NCBI RefSeq assembly: GCF_013410345.1
Contig: NZ_JACCFJ010000001.1
Coordinates: 3,075,001 to 3,139,000 of the forward strand
Direction of reading: 5' to 3'
Origin: Saccharopolyspora hordei
Lineage (GTDB): Bacteria; Actinomycetota; Actinomycetes; Mycobacteriales; Pseudonocardiaceae
DNA: 64,000 nucleotides
In this document: in pieces, positions 8,658 to 17,387 of the stretch
Layout of the letters: every line of letters begins with the position of its first letter
Position numbering within the stretch: the stretch's first letter is position 1
The notes under the pieces: generated by a model
Databases searched by the model: none
What the model was told of the DNA's origin: nothing
What the model saw: the letters and a program-made list of their open reading frames with translations, nothing else
Position numbers and translations under genes: made by a program

Positions 8658-10030
8658 TCCTCGACGACGTGCTGATCGCCCTGTCGATGGGCCTGGTGGG
8701 GGCCGTGGTGTTCGCCGCGATCGGCCTCGTCTCCGGCACCGACGAGACGGCGACGCTGGCGCCGCTGACGCTGCTGGTGGTGGTGCTGGGCGTCCCGCCG
8801 GTCGGGGTGTTCACGTTCTTCATCGCCGGCGCGGTCTCCAAGCACATGACCCACGCGATCCCGACGACGCTGCTGGGCATCCCGGGGGACACGATGGCGG
8901 TGACGATGCTGCCGGAGGCGAACGCGCTGCGCCGGCTGGGAGTTCCGCACATCGCGCTGCGCAAGGCCATCTCCGGGGCGATCCTGTCCGCGTTCATCGC
9001 GGTCCCGGTGGCCGTCGGGCTCGCGGCCCTGCTCGCGCCGCTGGGCGACCACATCACCGCCGTCGCGCCGTACGTGTTCGTCGTGGCCGCGGTGCTGATC
9101 GGCTACTTCTCGCCGGGCCGCTGGACCAGCATCGCCTGCATCGTGCCGTTCGTGCTGCTGGTGACCGCGGTCAACGCGCTGGCGGAGGACGTGGTGGGGG
9201 AGACGCTGAGCATCAGCTTCTTCCTCGGCATCGCGGTCGGGCCGCTGGTCGCCGACCTGCTGCAGCTGGGTTCCCGCTCGGGGCGCGCGACGCTGCCGCG
9301 CAGCGGCCGCAAGGCGTTCTGGCTGGGCCCGGAGGTCAAGGACTGGAGCGGGTACCTGCCCAACCCGGCGAAGGTGCTCAGCCCGCGGCAGCTCGCGCTG
9401 ACCTCGGCCGCGGCCGGGATCAGCTCGACCACCTTCGTGTTCAGCCCGGTGGCCACCACGGTGCTGGCCGGGGAGATCGTCGGCTCGCGCGCCAAGCACG
9501 TCTACGAGCGGTTGACCTCGGTGATCGCGGTCAAGAACGGCACCACGGAGTCGACCTACCTGGCCGAGACGCTCATCCCGCTGGTCGCGTTCGGCCTGCC
9601 GCTGAGCCCGGTCGCGGCGGGCCCGGCGGCACCGCTGTTCAACGCCCCACCGGTGTACGGGGTGGACGAGGCCACCGGCCAGGTGCACAACCTGCACACC
9701 CTGGTGCCGACCTGGCAGTTCCTGGTGTTCGGGTTGGTCGGCGTGGCGCTGGCCGCGGTCGTGGCCTACCCGCTGAGCATGAACTTCGCCCGGTCGGCGA
9801 GCCTGTGGGTCATGCGCAAGGTCAGCCACGAGGCGCTGATCGGGGCGTTCGCCGGGCTCGTCGTGGTGATCTCCTGGTACGAGGGCGGCGCGTTCGGCGT
9901 CGCCGCGACGCTGCTCATCGCCACCTTCGCGGGCGTGGCCAACCGCGTGTTCGGCATGCACGCCGGCGCCCAGTTCATGGCGTACTACGTCGCGGTCCTC
10001 TTCGTCCCCCAAGTCCTGCACCTGACCTGA
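8654..10030 (+). CDS. TctA-like large permease of tripartite tricarboxylate transporter family
   Basis: 458 aa and strongly hydrophobic, with roughly ten to twelve membrane segments. The first part contains the Pro/Gly-rich TctA signature region (IPTTLLGIPGDTMAVTMLPE), and a second TctA-like segment is TESTYLAETLIPLVAFGLPL. The GTG start overlaps the previous stop. TctA proteins normally work with a TctB subunit and a periplasmic TctC binding protein; neither a classical TctB nor a TctC is present, so this may be a two-component variant. Coupling to HMG-CoA reductase makes mevalonate or a related hydroxy-acid the best substrate guess. A hairpin follows the stop. Confidence 0.8.
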   Translation: MILDDVLIALSMGLVGAVVFAAIGLVSGTDETATLAPLTLLVVVLGVPPVGVFTFFIAGAVSKHMTHAIPTTLLGIPGDTMAVTMLPEANALRRLGVPHIALRKAISGAILSAFIAVPVAVGLAALLAPLGDHITAVAPYVFVVAAVLIGYFSPGRWTSIACIVPFVLLVTAVNALAEDVVGETLSISFFLGIAVGPLVADLLQLGSRSGRATLPRSGRKAFWLGPEVKDWSGYLPNPAKVLSPRQLALTSAAAGISSTTFVFSPVATTVLAGEIVGSRAKHVYERLTSVIAVKNGTTESTYLAETLIPLVAFGLPLSPVAAGPAAPLFNAPPVYGVDEATGQVHNLHTLVPTWQFLVFGLVGVALAAVVAYPLSMNFARSASLWVMRKVSHEALIGAFAGLVVVISWYEGGAFGVAATLLIATFAGVANRVFGMHAGAQFMAYYVAVLFVPQVLHLT

Positions 10031-10061
10031 CCGTCCACTCACGACGGTGGAGCGACACGGT

Positions 10062-10087
10062 GCCCGCCGGCGGCACGACCGGCGGGC
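10062..10087 (+). terminator. Hairpin terminating the HMG-CoA reductase operon
   Basis: GCCCGCCGG (10062-10070) and CCGGCGGGC (10079-10087) form a perfect 9-base stem with an 8-base loop, starting 32 bases after the permease stop. Confidence 0.5.
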
Positions 10088-10206
10088 TCCGGCCTCGGTC
10101 GGGTGCGGTTCCCGTGGGAACCAGGTGTCCGACCTCCGTTGCGATCGCGTCACCCCGGGCGGAGGCTGGGCCGTGGTCAGATCCGTCGACGGGAAGGAGT
10201 GCGGTG

Positions 10207-10683
10207 GTGGCGCTGACCGATCGGAAGCCGCGTGGGCTGCTGCGCCTCCTGCTGCGTGCGCCGATCCACCTCTACCGCCTGGGGCTCGGCCGGCTGGCCG
10301 GGTACCGGTTCGTCTACCTCGCCCACCGCGGGCGGCGGACCGGTGCGCGGCGGGAGGTGGTCGTGGAGGTGGTGCGCTACGACCCGGCGGTGCCCGAGGT
10401 CGTCGTGGTCGCCGCCTGGGGGAAGAACCCCGACTGGTACCGCAACGTCCGGGCCGCGCCGGCGATCGAGCTGCGGGTGGCCGACCAGCGGTGGCCGGAA
10501 CCCGAGCACCGCTTCCTCGACGGGTCCGAGGTGCAGCGGCTGCTGGCGGAGTACCAGCAGCGGCACCCGCGGGCGTGGCGTCGCCTGGCGCCGCTGCTGG
10601 GCTTCCCGGCGGACCCGTCCGATCCCCGCTGGCCGGACGTCGCCGCCCGCACGCGAGCGATCGCGTTCCGGCCACGCCGCTGA
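10207..10683 (+). CDS. Nitroreductase/deazaflavin (F420)-type protein, 158 aa
   Basis: The GTG at 10207 is seven bases after AAGGAG; a GTG at 10204 is also possible. The body matches the DUF385/deazaflavin-dependent nitroreductase (Ddn-like) fold: YRFVYLAHRGRRTGARREVV, then VVVAAWGKNPDWYRNVRAAP, and a C-terminal region with GFPADPSDPRWPDVAARTR. Family members bind F420 or flavin and reduce quinones or nitro compounds; some members of this divergent branch may be catalytically silent. No obvious operon partner; the next gene starts 176 bases later. Confidence 0.82.
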   Translation: MALTDRKPRGLLRLLLRAPIHLYRLGLGRLAGYRFVYLAHRGRRTGARREVVVEVVRYDPAVPEVVVVAAWGKNPDWYRNVRAAPAIELRVADQRWPEPEHRFLDGSEVQRLLAEYQQRHPRAWRRLAPLLGFPADPSDPRWPDVAARTRAIAFRPRR

Positions 10684-10859
10684 GCCGGCCGAGACGTCCG
10701 TCCGCACGATCGTCCCGTGTGGACAGGAGAGGTCGTGCACCCCCTGTCCAGAACGCGCGTTCGACGGGGGCCGGGCGGCCACGCTCCGGCTCTGCCTGTG
10801 GTGCGATCACCGGGCGGGTCTGCTAGCTTGCTGCCCCTCGTCCGGAGAGGAGCGGGCAG

Positions 10860-11906
10860 ATGAGAGCCGCCACCGTGGTGCCAGGCAGACCGGAGCGGTC
10901 TGCGGTCAGCGAGCTGCCCGATCCCACCGCCCGGCCTGGCCAGCTGCTCGTGCGGGGGCTGCTGGCCGGGTACTGCCGCGTCGACCGCGACGTCACCGAA
11001 CGAGGACTGGGGATGCTGCCGCCGGGACAGGACCGGATGGTGCTCTTCCACGAGTCCGTCGGCCAGGTGCTGCACGCGCCGGCGATCAGCGGTTTCCGGG
11101 ACGGCGACCTCGTCGTCGGCGTCGTCCGGCGCCCGGACCCGGAACCGTGCGAGGCCTGCGCCGCGGGGCAGTGGGACTTCTGCCTCAACGGCCGGTACAC
11201 CGAGCGCGGCATCCGCGGGCTGCACGGCTACGGCGCCCAGCAGTGGACCGTCGAGCCGCAGTTCGCGATCAAGGTGAGCTCCTCGCTCGGCGACCTGGGC
11301 GTGCTGACCGAGCCCGCGTCGGTGGTGGCCAAGGCCTGGGAGCAGGTCGACATGATCGGCCGCCGCGCCTACTTCGCCCCGCGCCGCGCGCTGGTCACCA
11401 GGGCGGGACCGATCGGCATGCTCGCCGCCCTGATGGGCGTCCAGCGCGGCCTGGAGGTGCACGTGCTCGACGAGGTCACGGCTGGGCCCCGGCCCGACCT
11501 GGTCCGGGCGCTCGGCGCCACCTACCACACCGCACTGGACGACCTGCGCTGCCGACCGGACATCGTGATCGAGACGACCGGGTCCGGCCGGCTCGTGCAG
11601 GAGGTCTTGCGGCACACCGCGCCCAACGCCATCACCGTGCTGACCGGCCTGGCCGGGCACCACCGGACCGTGCCGTTCCCCGCCAGGACGCTGGTCGACG
11701 ACGAGGTCGTGCTGGACAACGACGTCATCGTCAGCAGCGTCAACGCCAACCTGCGCCACTACAAGCAGGCGGTGCAGGTGCTGGACGCCGCGGACCGGGA
11801 CTGGCTGGCCAGGCTCATCACGCGTCGGGTCCCGCTGGACCGCTGGACCGAGGTGTTCGACACCGGCCCCGACGACGTGAAGGTCGTCGTGGACCTCCAG
11901 GCCTGA
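10860..11906 (+). CDS. Glucose 1-dehydrogenase-like medium-chain dehydrogenase
   Basis: 348 aa MDR protein. The N-terminal GroES-like domain retains a Cys near residue 39 and FHESVG, and the structural-zinc lobe is recognisable (CEACAAGQWDFC). The archaeal/actinobacterial glucose-dehydrogenase layout is supported by GRYTERGIRGLHGYGAQQW and EPASVVAKAWEQ. The nucleotide-binding loop reads VTRAGPIGMLAAL, where this subgroup usually has a glycine in place of the arginine. Members oxidise glucose or related aldoses with NAD(P). The ATG at 10860 follows GGAGAGGAG. It converges on the IclR gene and appears to be a single-gene unit. The true sugar is uncertain. Confidence 0.85.
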   Translation: MRAATVVPGRPERSAVSELPDPTARPGQLLVRGLLAGYCRVDRDVTERGLGMLPPGQDRMVLFHESVGQVLHAPAISGFRDGDLVVGVVRRPDPEPCEACAAGQWDFCLNGRYTERGIRGLHGYGAQQWTVEPQFAIKVSSSLGDLGVLTEPASVVAKAWEQVDMIGRRAYFAPRRALVTRAGPIGMLAALMGVQRGLEVHVLDEVTAGPRPDLVRALGATYHTALDDLRCRPDIVIETTGSGRLVQEVLRHTAPNAITVLTGLAGHHRTVPFPARTLVDDEVVLDNDVIVSSVNANLRHYKQAVQVLDAADRDWLARLITRRVPLDRWTEVFDTGPDDVKVVVDLQA

Positions 11907-12102
11907 CCAAGCCTCGGCGCCGTCACGGAGAGGTCGTCGCCCAGCTGGACGATCGAGCCGTTCACCACGGGGGACCGTCCTGTCTGGAGTGGACACATCA
12001 GCGACACCTCGTCGTCGGGTGCCCGGGCTCGGCCCACCTCACTGGCGCGCCACACGCGTCGCGCGAGTGACCGCGCTCGGTGGCAGGTGGGTTCCTCCCG
12101 CC

Positions 12103-12879
12103 TCAGCGACTTCCCGGGGTGTCGAGGGTCCGGCTGAGGGCGTGGGCTTCGTGCAGCAGGAGCGCGCCGAGTTCCGGCTGGCGCTCCGGGCGGAAGCGGG
12201 GCTCGATGCCGGTCAGGGTCAACGCCCACGCCGGGTGGCCGGAGCGGTCGAACACCGCCGCCGCCATGCCCCAGCTTCCCTCGACCACCAGGCCCGGGTT
12301 CACCGCGTAACCGTCCCGGCGGGTGCGGGCGATGCGGGCGCGCACCTCCTCGGCGGAGTGCGCAGGGCCCCAGCGGTCGGTGAGGTCGGTGCTCGCCAGG
12401 TAGGCGTCGATCTCCGCGTCGTCGAGGAAGGCGAGGATCACCAGGCCGGCGGAGACCACGCCGAGCGGGAACCGGGCGCCTTCGTGGAGCACGAACGAGC
12501 GGATCGGGAAGTCGCCGTCCTCGCGCAGCAGGCACACCGTCTCCGTCCCGCGCAGGGCCGAGAAGAAGGCGCTCTCGCCGGTCTTCGCGGCCAGCCGGTG
12601 CACGCTCGCGCGGGCGTGGTGGGTCACGTCGTAGCGGGTGCCCGCCGTCTGGCCCAGCAGGTACAGCTCGGGGCCGAGGAACCAGCGGCCGGTGCGGCGG
12701 TCGCGGTCGACGAACCCCTCCTCGGCCAGCGAGCTGAGCAGCCGGTGCACGGTCGGGCGCGGCAGGCCGGTGGCCCGGGCCAGGTCGCTGGTGGCCGCCC
12801 CGGTCTCGTTGCCGGCCGACAGCGCCCGCAGCACGGCGCCGACCCGGCCGACCAGGTGGGCGTTCGAGCGGGTGCTCAT
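12103..12879 (-). CDS. IclR-family transcription regulator, 258 aa
   Basis: Winged helix-turn-helix at the N-terminus (TSDLARATGLPRPTVHRLLS, residues about 30-50) and the IclR effector-binding domain after residue 75 (HARASVHRLAAKTGESAFFS and GLVILAFLDDAEIDAYL). It is divergent from the CoA-transferase genes (starts 155 bases apart). IclR proteins in this position, such as PcaR/PcaU types, often control 3-oxoacid CoA-transferase operons. The effector is likely a keto acid or aromatic intermediate, which is inference. Start ATG at 12879. Confidence 0.88.
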   Translation of the reverse strand: MSTRSNAHLVGRVGAVLRALSAGNETGAATSDLARATGLPRPTVHRLLSSLAEEGFVDRDRRTGRWFLGPELYLLGQTAGTRYDVTHHARASVHRLAAKTGESAFFSALRGTETVCLLREDGDFPIRSFVLHEGARFPLGVVSAGLVILAFLDDAEIDAYLASTDLTDRWGPAHSAEEVRARIARTRRDGYAVNPGLVVEGSWGMAAAVFDRSGHPAWALTLTGIEPRFRPERQPELGALLLHEAHALSRTLDTPGSR

Positions 12880-13034
12880 GCACCCACCCTAGGGTGTCCG
12901 CTCAGTGAACGCCTTCGGCCGGGGCCGCTCGCCGGCCGAACGGTTCTGCCGAGTTCCCCCGTCGTTCCTTGCCTTTTCGACATCACCGACCCTTCACTGG
13001 TGCTCGTCCAGCGGACCGAGGGAGAGGGGACGAG

Positions 13035-13745
13035 GTGTCCAAGCTGCGCTCGAGTGCGGCCGAAGCGCTGGCCGGGGTGCTCGAAGACGGGATGACGATC
13101 GCCGTCGGCGGCTTCGGCCTGTGCGGCAACCCGAACGACCTCATCGAGGTCGTCCGCGACAGCGGGGTCACCGGGCTGACGGTGGTGTCCAACAACATGG
13201 GCGTGGACGGCAAGGGGCTCGGCCTGCTGCTGGAGAACCACCAGGTCAGCAAGGTGATCGCCTCCTACGTGGGGGAGAACGGGCTGTTCGTCCAGCAGTA
13301 CCTGGACGGGACGCTGACCGTGGAGTTCGCGCCGCAGGGGACGTTGTCGGAGCGGATGCGCGCCGGTGGCGCGGGGATCGCCGCGTTCTACACCCGCGCG
13401 GGCGTCGGCACCCCGATCGCGGAGGGCAAGCCGCTGGCGGAGTTCGACGGCCAGACCCACGTGCAGGAGCGGGCGATCGTGGCCGACCTGGCGCTGGTGC
13501 ACGCCCACACCGCCGACCCGGCGGGCAACCTCGTCTACCGGGCGAGCGCGCGGAACTTCAACCCGGTCGTGGCGACCTGCGGGAAGGTCACCGTGGTCGA
13601 GGTCGAGCACCTCAGCGACGAGCACCTGGACCCGGAGCGGGTGGTGACCCCGGGCATCTACGTGGACCACCTGGTGCAGGCCCGGCCCCGCGTCAAGGAC
13701 ATCGAGAAGCGCACCGTGCGCCCCCGCGTCCCCGAACTCGCCTGA
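13035..13745 (+). CDS. scoA: 3-oxoacid CoA-transferase subunit A
   Basis: GTG start at 13035 ([12 protein letters not shown]), 236 aa, standard for the A subunit. The signature [20 protein letters not shown] is close to the family's [11 protein letters not shown] block and is followed by [16 protein letters not shown]. It pairs with the B subunit, whose ATG begins 14 bases after this stop. The heteromeric enzyme moves CoA from succinyl-CoA to a 3-oxo acid. Acetoacetate (ScoAB) is favoured by the motif style, but 3-oxoadipate (PcaIJ) is a real alternative because an IclR regulator is adjacent and the window also encodes the cat/ben pathway. Confidence 0.9.
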   Translation: MSKLRSSAAEALAGVLEDGMTIAVGGFGLCGNPNDLIEVVRDSGVTGLTVVSNNMGVDGKGLGLLLENHQVSKVIASYVGENGLFVQQYLDGTLTVEFAPQGTLSERMRAGGAGIAAFYTRAGVGTPIAEGKPLAEFDGQTHVQERAIVADLALVHAHTADPAGNLVYRASARNFNPVVATCGKVTVVEVEHLSDEHLDPERVVTPGIYVDHLVQARPRVKDIEKRTVRPRVPELA

Positions 13746-13759
13746 ACAGGAGCAGCCCC

Positions 13760-14404
13760 ATGACCTGGACCCGTGACGAGATGGCGGCCGTCGCCGCCGC
13801 CGAACTCCGCGACGGCGACTACGTCAACCTCGGCATCGGCATCCCGACGCTGGTCGCCAACCACGTCCCCGACGGTGTGCGGGTGACGCTGCAGAGCGAG
13901 AACGGCATCCTCGGCCTCGGGCCGTTCCCGTACGAGGGCGAGGAGGACGCCGACCTCATCAACGCCGGCAAGCAGACGGTCACGGTCACCCCCGGCGCGA
14001 GCTTCTTCGACTCGGCGCAGTCGTTCGCGATGATGCGCGGCGGGCACATCGACATCGCCTTCCTCGGTGCGCTGCAGGTCGGCGCGAACGGCGACCTGGC
14101 CAACTGGACGATCCCCGGCGCCCTGGTGAAGGGCATGGGCGGCGCCATGGACCTGGTCGTGGGCGCCCGCCGGATCGTGGTGCTCACCGACCACGTCGCC
14201 AAGGACGGCACGCCGAAGGTCGTCGAGCGGTGCACCCTGCCGCTGACCGGCGCGGGCGTGGTCGACCGGATCGTGACGGACCTGGCGGTCCTCGACGTGA
14301 CCCCGGACGGGCTGTGCCTGGTCCGCTGCGCGCCCGGCGTCACCGAGGACGAGGTGCGGGAGAAGACCGGGGCGCCGCTCCGGCTGCCGGTCGCGGCGAG
14401 CTGA
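13760..14404 (+). CDS. scoB: 3-oxoacid CoA-transferase subunit B
   Basis: 214 aa, ATG at 13760. The catalytic glutamate lies in LQSENGILG (family motif SENG), preceded by [16 protein letters not shown]. The later blocks [14 protein letters not shown] and [10 protein letters not shown] are typical of subunit B. It forms the transferase with the subunit encoded immediately upstream; the glutamate carries CoA as a thioester during catalysis. It is the last gene of the pair, and the next same-strand gene begins 93 bases later with its own ribosome site. Confidence 0.92.
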   Translation: MTWTRDEMAAVAAAELRDGDYVNLGIGIPTLVANHVPDGVRVTLQSENGILGLGPFPYEGEEDADLINAGKQTVTVTPGASFFDSAQSFAMMRGGHIDIAFLGALQVGANGDLANWTIPGALVKGMGGAMDLVVGARRIVVLTDHVAKDGTPKVVERCTLPLTGAGVVDRIVTDLAVLDVTPDGLCLVRCAPGVTEDEVREKTGAPLRLPVAAS

Positions 14405-14497
14405 CCGGGGCGGTGCGGTCCCCGAGGGCCGCGCTGCACACGCGCCGTGGTCTGGCAGGCTGGGCAGCGCGTGACGGGCGACGAGAGAGGGGCTGGC

Positions 14498-15400
14498 GTG
14501 CGGGCGTACGGGTTCACCGAGGTGGGCGGTCCGGAGCAGGAGGCGTTCCTGGACGTCGCAGTGCCCGAGCCCGGTCCGGGTGAGTTGCTGGTGCGGGTGC
14601 GCGCGGCGGGCGTGAACCCGGGGGACTGGCGGCTCCGCGAGGGCTCCTACGGCGTCGCCGGCCCCGCGGTGCTGGGACGTGAGGTGGCCGGGACGGTGGT
14701 GGCCGTCGGCCCCGAGGTGACCGGCTTCGCGGTCGGCGACGAGGTGTTCGGCGGCTGCCCGGGCATGGTCGGCGGGTGGGCGGAACAGGCGCTGGTCACC
14801 GCCTCGTTCGCCGCGCACCGCCCGGACGCGCTCGCGCCGGAGGCCGCCGCGGTGCTGCCGGTCGCGGCGGGCACCGCGCACGACGCGCTGAACGACCTCG
14901 GCCTGCCCGCGGGCGCGACCCTGGTGGTCAACGGTGCCGGCGGGGGTGTCGGCATCCCGGTCGTGCAGCTGGCGCGGGCCCGGGGGATCACCGTCGTGGG
15001 GGTGGCCGGCCCGGCCAAGCACGACCTCGTCGCCCGGTTCGGCGCGGTCCCGGTGGCCTACGGCGACGGGGTCCTCGACCGGGTGCGGGCCGCCGCGCCG
15101 GACGGGGTGGACGCCGTCTTCGACCTGGTGGGCGGCGCGGCGTTGCGCACGGTCGCGGAGCTGGTCGAGGACCGGTCGAGGCTGTTGTCGATCGCTGACA
15201 AGCCGCTGGTCGCCGAGCTCGGCGGCCGGACGGTCGAGCGGGACCGCAGCACCGCCGTGCTCGACCGGCTGGCGCAGCTGGTCGTCTCGGGGCAGCTGGA
15301 CCCGCACGTCACGCAGGTCCGGCCGCTCGCCGAGGCCGGGGCGGCGCTGGCCGAGGTCGAGGGCGGGCACGCGGTCGGGAAGGTCGTGCTGGTCCCCTGA
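14498..15400 (+). CDS. Zinc-independent quinone oxidoreductase-like MDR, 300 aa
   Basis: GTG start at 14498 with AGAGAGGGG upstream. The N-terminal GroES fold (RVRAAGVNPGDWRLREGSYG) contains NPGDW instead of zinc ligands, and the Rossmann part has LVVNGAGGGVGIPVVQLARA, the quinone oxidoreductase signature. The C-terminal block VRPLAEAGAALAEVEGGHAV-GKVVL is typical of NADPH:quinone reductases (QOR/Zta1 type). It probably carries out a cytoplasmic one- or two-electron reduction of quinones or enones using NADPH. No functional link to neighbours is visible. Confidence 0.88.
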   Translation: MRAYGFTEVGGPEQEAFLDVAVPEPGPGELLVRVRAAGVNPGDWRLREGSYGVAGPAVLGREVAGTVVAVGPEVTGFAVGDEVFGGCPGMVGGWAEQALVTASFAAHRPDALAPEAAAVLPVAAGTAHDALNDLGLPAGATLVVNGAGGGVGIPVVQLARARGITVVGVAGPAKHDLVARFGAVPVAYGDGVLDRVRAAAPDGVDAVFDLVGGAALRTVAELVEDRSRLLSIADKPLVAELGGRTVERDRSTAVLDRLAQLVVSGQLDPHVTQVRPLAEAGAALAEVEGGHAVGKVVLVP

Positions 15401-15453
15401 CCACTTCTGGCGAAACCGGGGCGCACCCGCGCCGGATCTGGTTGGCTGTGACC

Positions 15454-16166
15454 ATGGTCGAGGTGCCGTTCTTCCACGACGTCAAGCCCGTGCGGCGGGT
15501 CCGCGACGAGGTCATGGACGTCCACCACCCCGATGGTCCCGGGCCGCACCCGGCGGTGGTCTTCGTGCACGGCGGTCCCGTTCCGGAGGACGCGGTGCCC
15601 ACACCGCGGGACTGGGAGGGGTTCCTCGGTCACGGCGCCCTGGTGGCGGCGTCCGGGCTGGTCGGGATCACCTTCAACCACCGCCTCCACACCGACCAGC
15701 ACTACCCGGAGGCCGCCGACGACGTCGCCGCGGTGATCGAGCGGACCCGGGAGCTGGAGGAGGTCGACGCCGACCGCATCGCGCTGTGGTGCTTCTCCGG
15801 CGGCGCCCCCTCGCCGCGTCCTACCTGCGCGCCGCGCCGAGCTGGCTGCGCGCCGTCGGGTTCACCTACCCGGTGCTCGCCCCGCCGCCGGACTGGCCCG
15901 GGGACAAGCCGCGCTTCAACGCCGTCGAGGCGGTGCCCGAGCACCCCGAGCTGCCGAAGCTGATCGTGCGGGTCGGTGACGAGCACGAGTTCATCGCGTC
16001 CACCCAGGACGCGTTCGTGGCGAAGGCCCGCGAGGTCGGCGCCTCGCTCGAAGTCATCGAGATCCCGCACGCCGCGCACGGCTTCGAGGGGCACGGTGCC
16101 GATCCGGAGGCCCGGGCGGCGGTCGACCGCGCGGTGAGCTGGTTCGTGCGGGTCCTCGGCCGCTGA
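15454..16166 (+). pseudogene. Dienelactone-hydrolase-like alpha/beta hydrolase, single-base frameshift
   Basis: Two overlapping frames together encode one hydrolase. Frame 1 (from 15454, MVEVPFFHDVKPVRRV) gives AVVFVHGGPVP (oxyanion region) and the nucleophile elbow ALWCFSGGAP. It then needs one extra base in the CCCCC run at 15806-15810 to continue as LAASYLRAAPSWLRAVGFTY through IEIPHAAHGFEGHG (catalytic His) to the stop at 16166. Codon bias is preserved on both sides. The change is either a recent inactivating deletion or a sequencing error in the C run; read depth would settle it. If intact, the protein would be about 238 aa. Confidence 0.75.
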
Positions 16167-16169
16167 GGT

Positions 16170-17186
16170 TCACCGGTCCTCGCGGTGCTCCCGCGCGTCG
16201 ACCGAGGGGTGCGCCCGCAGGGAACCGGCGTGCGCCGTGGCCGAGGGATCGCGCCGCGTCTTGACCAGGCTCGCCACGGTCACCACCACCAGCACCACGA
16301 CGATCACGGCCAGGCTGACCGTGGTGGGGATCTCGGGGACGCGCTCGTCGACGTCGACGTGCAGCCAGTGCAGGATCAGCTTGGCGCCGATGAGCAGCAG
16401 GATCAGCGACAGGCCCGTCGAGAGGTAGACCAGGCGCTCCAGCAGGCCCTTGACCAGGAAGAACAGCGCGCGCAGCCCGAGCAGTGCGAAGGCGTTGGCG
16501 GTGAACACGACGTAGGGCTCGGCGGTGATGCCGAAGACCGCCGGGATGGAGTCCAGCGCGAACAGCAGGTCCACGCTGCCGATCGCGATGAGCACGATGA
16601 ACATCGGCGTGACCACCCACCGCCCGTCCAGACGCGCGACGAGCTTGCCGCCGACGTACTCGGACGACACCGGCAGGACCTTGCGGGCCACCTTCACCAC
16701 GGGGTTGTCGTCGACGTCCGGGTCCTCGTCGCGGTGCCGGAACAGCTGCACGGCGGTGTAGATGAGCAGCAACCCGAAGACCAGGAACATGACGGAGAAC
16801 AGCGACAGCAGCGCGGCCCCGACCGCGATGAAGATCGCCCGCATGACGAGCGCGAGCACGATGCCGAAGGTCAGCACCTTGTGCTGGTGCTCCTCCGGGA
16901 CCGCGAAGGTGGCCATGATGATGACGAAGACGAAGAGGTTGTCGACCGACAGGCTCTTCTCGACGATGTAGCCCGCGAAGAACTCGGTGCCGGCGTCGCC
17001 GCCGTGCTGGAGGGTGAACCACACGCCGAAGAGCACTGCCACCAGCACGTAACCCACCGACCACGCGCTCGCCTCGGCGAAGCCGACCCGGTGCGGCCGC
17101 GCCGCCGCGGCGACCAGGTCCACGGCCAGCAGCGCGATGATCAGGGCGATGGTGAGCACCCAGGTCAGCACGGTCAACTCGAGCAC
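16170..17186 (-). CDS. TerC/Alx-family integral membrane protein, 338 aa
   Basis: GTG start at 17186 (MLELTVLTWVLTIALIIALL) with GGAGGGG upstream. About nine membrane segments. The family signature EKSLSVDNLFVFVIIMATFA carries acidic residues inside the membrane, and a second acidic block reads SVDLLFALDSIPAVFGIT. TerC/Alx proteins are linked to tellurium resistance, pH response and manganese export; Alx/MntX-type Mn2+ export is the best-studied role. It converges on the frameshifted hydrolase (stops 3 bases apart). I looked for a manganese (yybP-ykoY) riboswitch upstream and did not see one. Confidence 0.92.
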   Translation of the reverse strand: MLELTVLTWVLTIALIIALLAVDLVAAAARPHRVGFAEASAWSVGYVLVAVLFGVWFTLQHGGDAGTEFFAGYIVEKSLSVDNLFVFVIIMATFAVPEEHQHKVLTFGIVLALVMRAIFIAVGAALLSLFSVMFLVFGLLLIYTAVQLFRHRDEDPDVDDNPVVKVARKVLPVSSEYVGGKLVARLDGRWVVTPMFIVLIAIGSVDLLFALDSIPAVFGITAEPYVVFTANAFALLGLRALFFLVKGLLERLVYLSTGLSLILLLIGAKLILHWLHVDVDERVPEIPTTVSLAVIVVVLVVVTVASLVKTRRDPSATAHAGSLRAHPSVDAREHREDR

Positions 17187-17387
17187 GGCCCCTCCGCTGG
17201 CATCCGGGTGCAGCCCGGGCGGTGATCCCGGCCGACCAGGGCAGGCCCGCCGCACCCACCCCCACCCGACGACTGCGCGTCCCCGCAGGGTACCGAGAGC
17301 CGGGTGGTTTGTCGGATCGTGCGGAGTGCCGCTGATGGGTGCTCCTGGAGGTGGATCGCACGACGACCGGACGCCCTGGGACCTCGG

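Noticed and set aside
17187-17387. Manganese (yybP-ykoY) riboswitch upstream of terC
   Set aside because: I looked for the conserved paired loops of that element on the minus strand and did not find them; a covariance search would be decisive.
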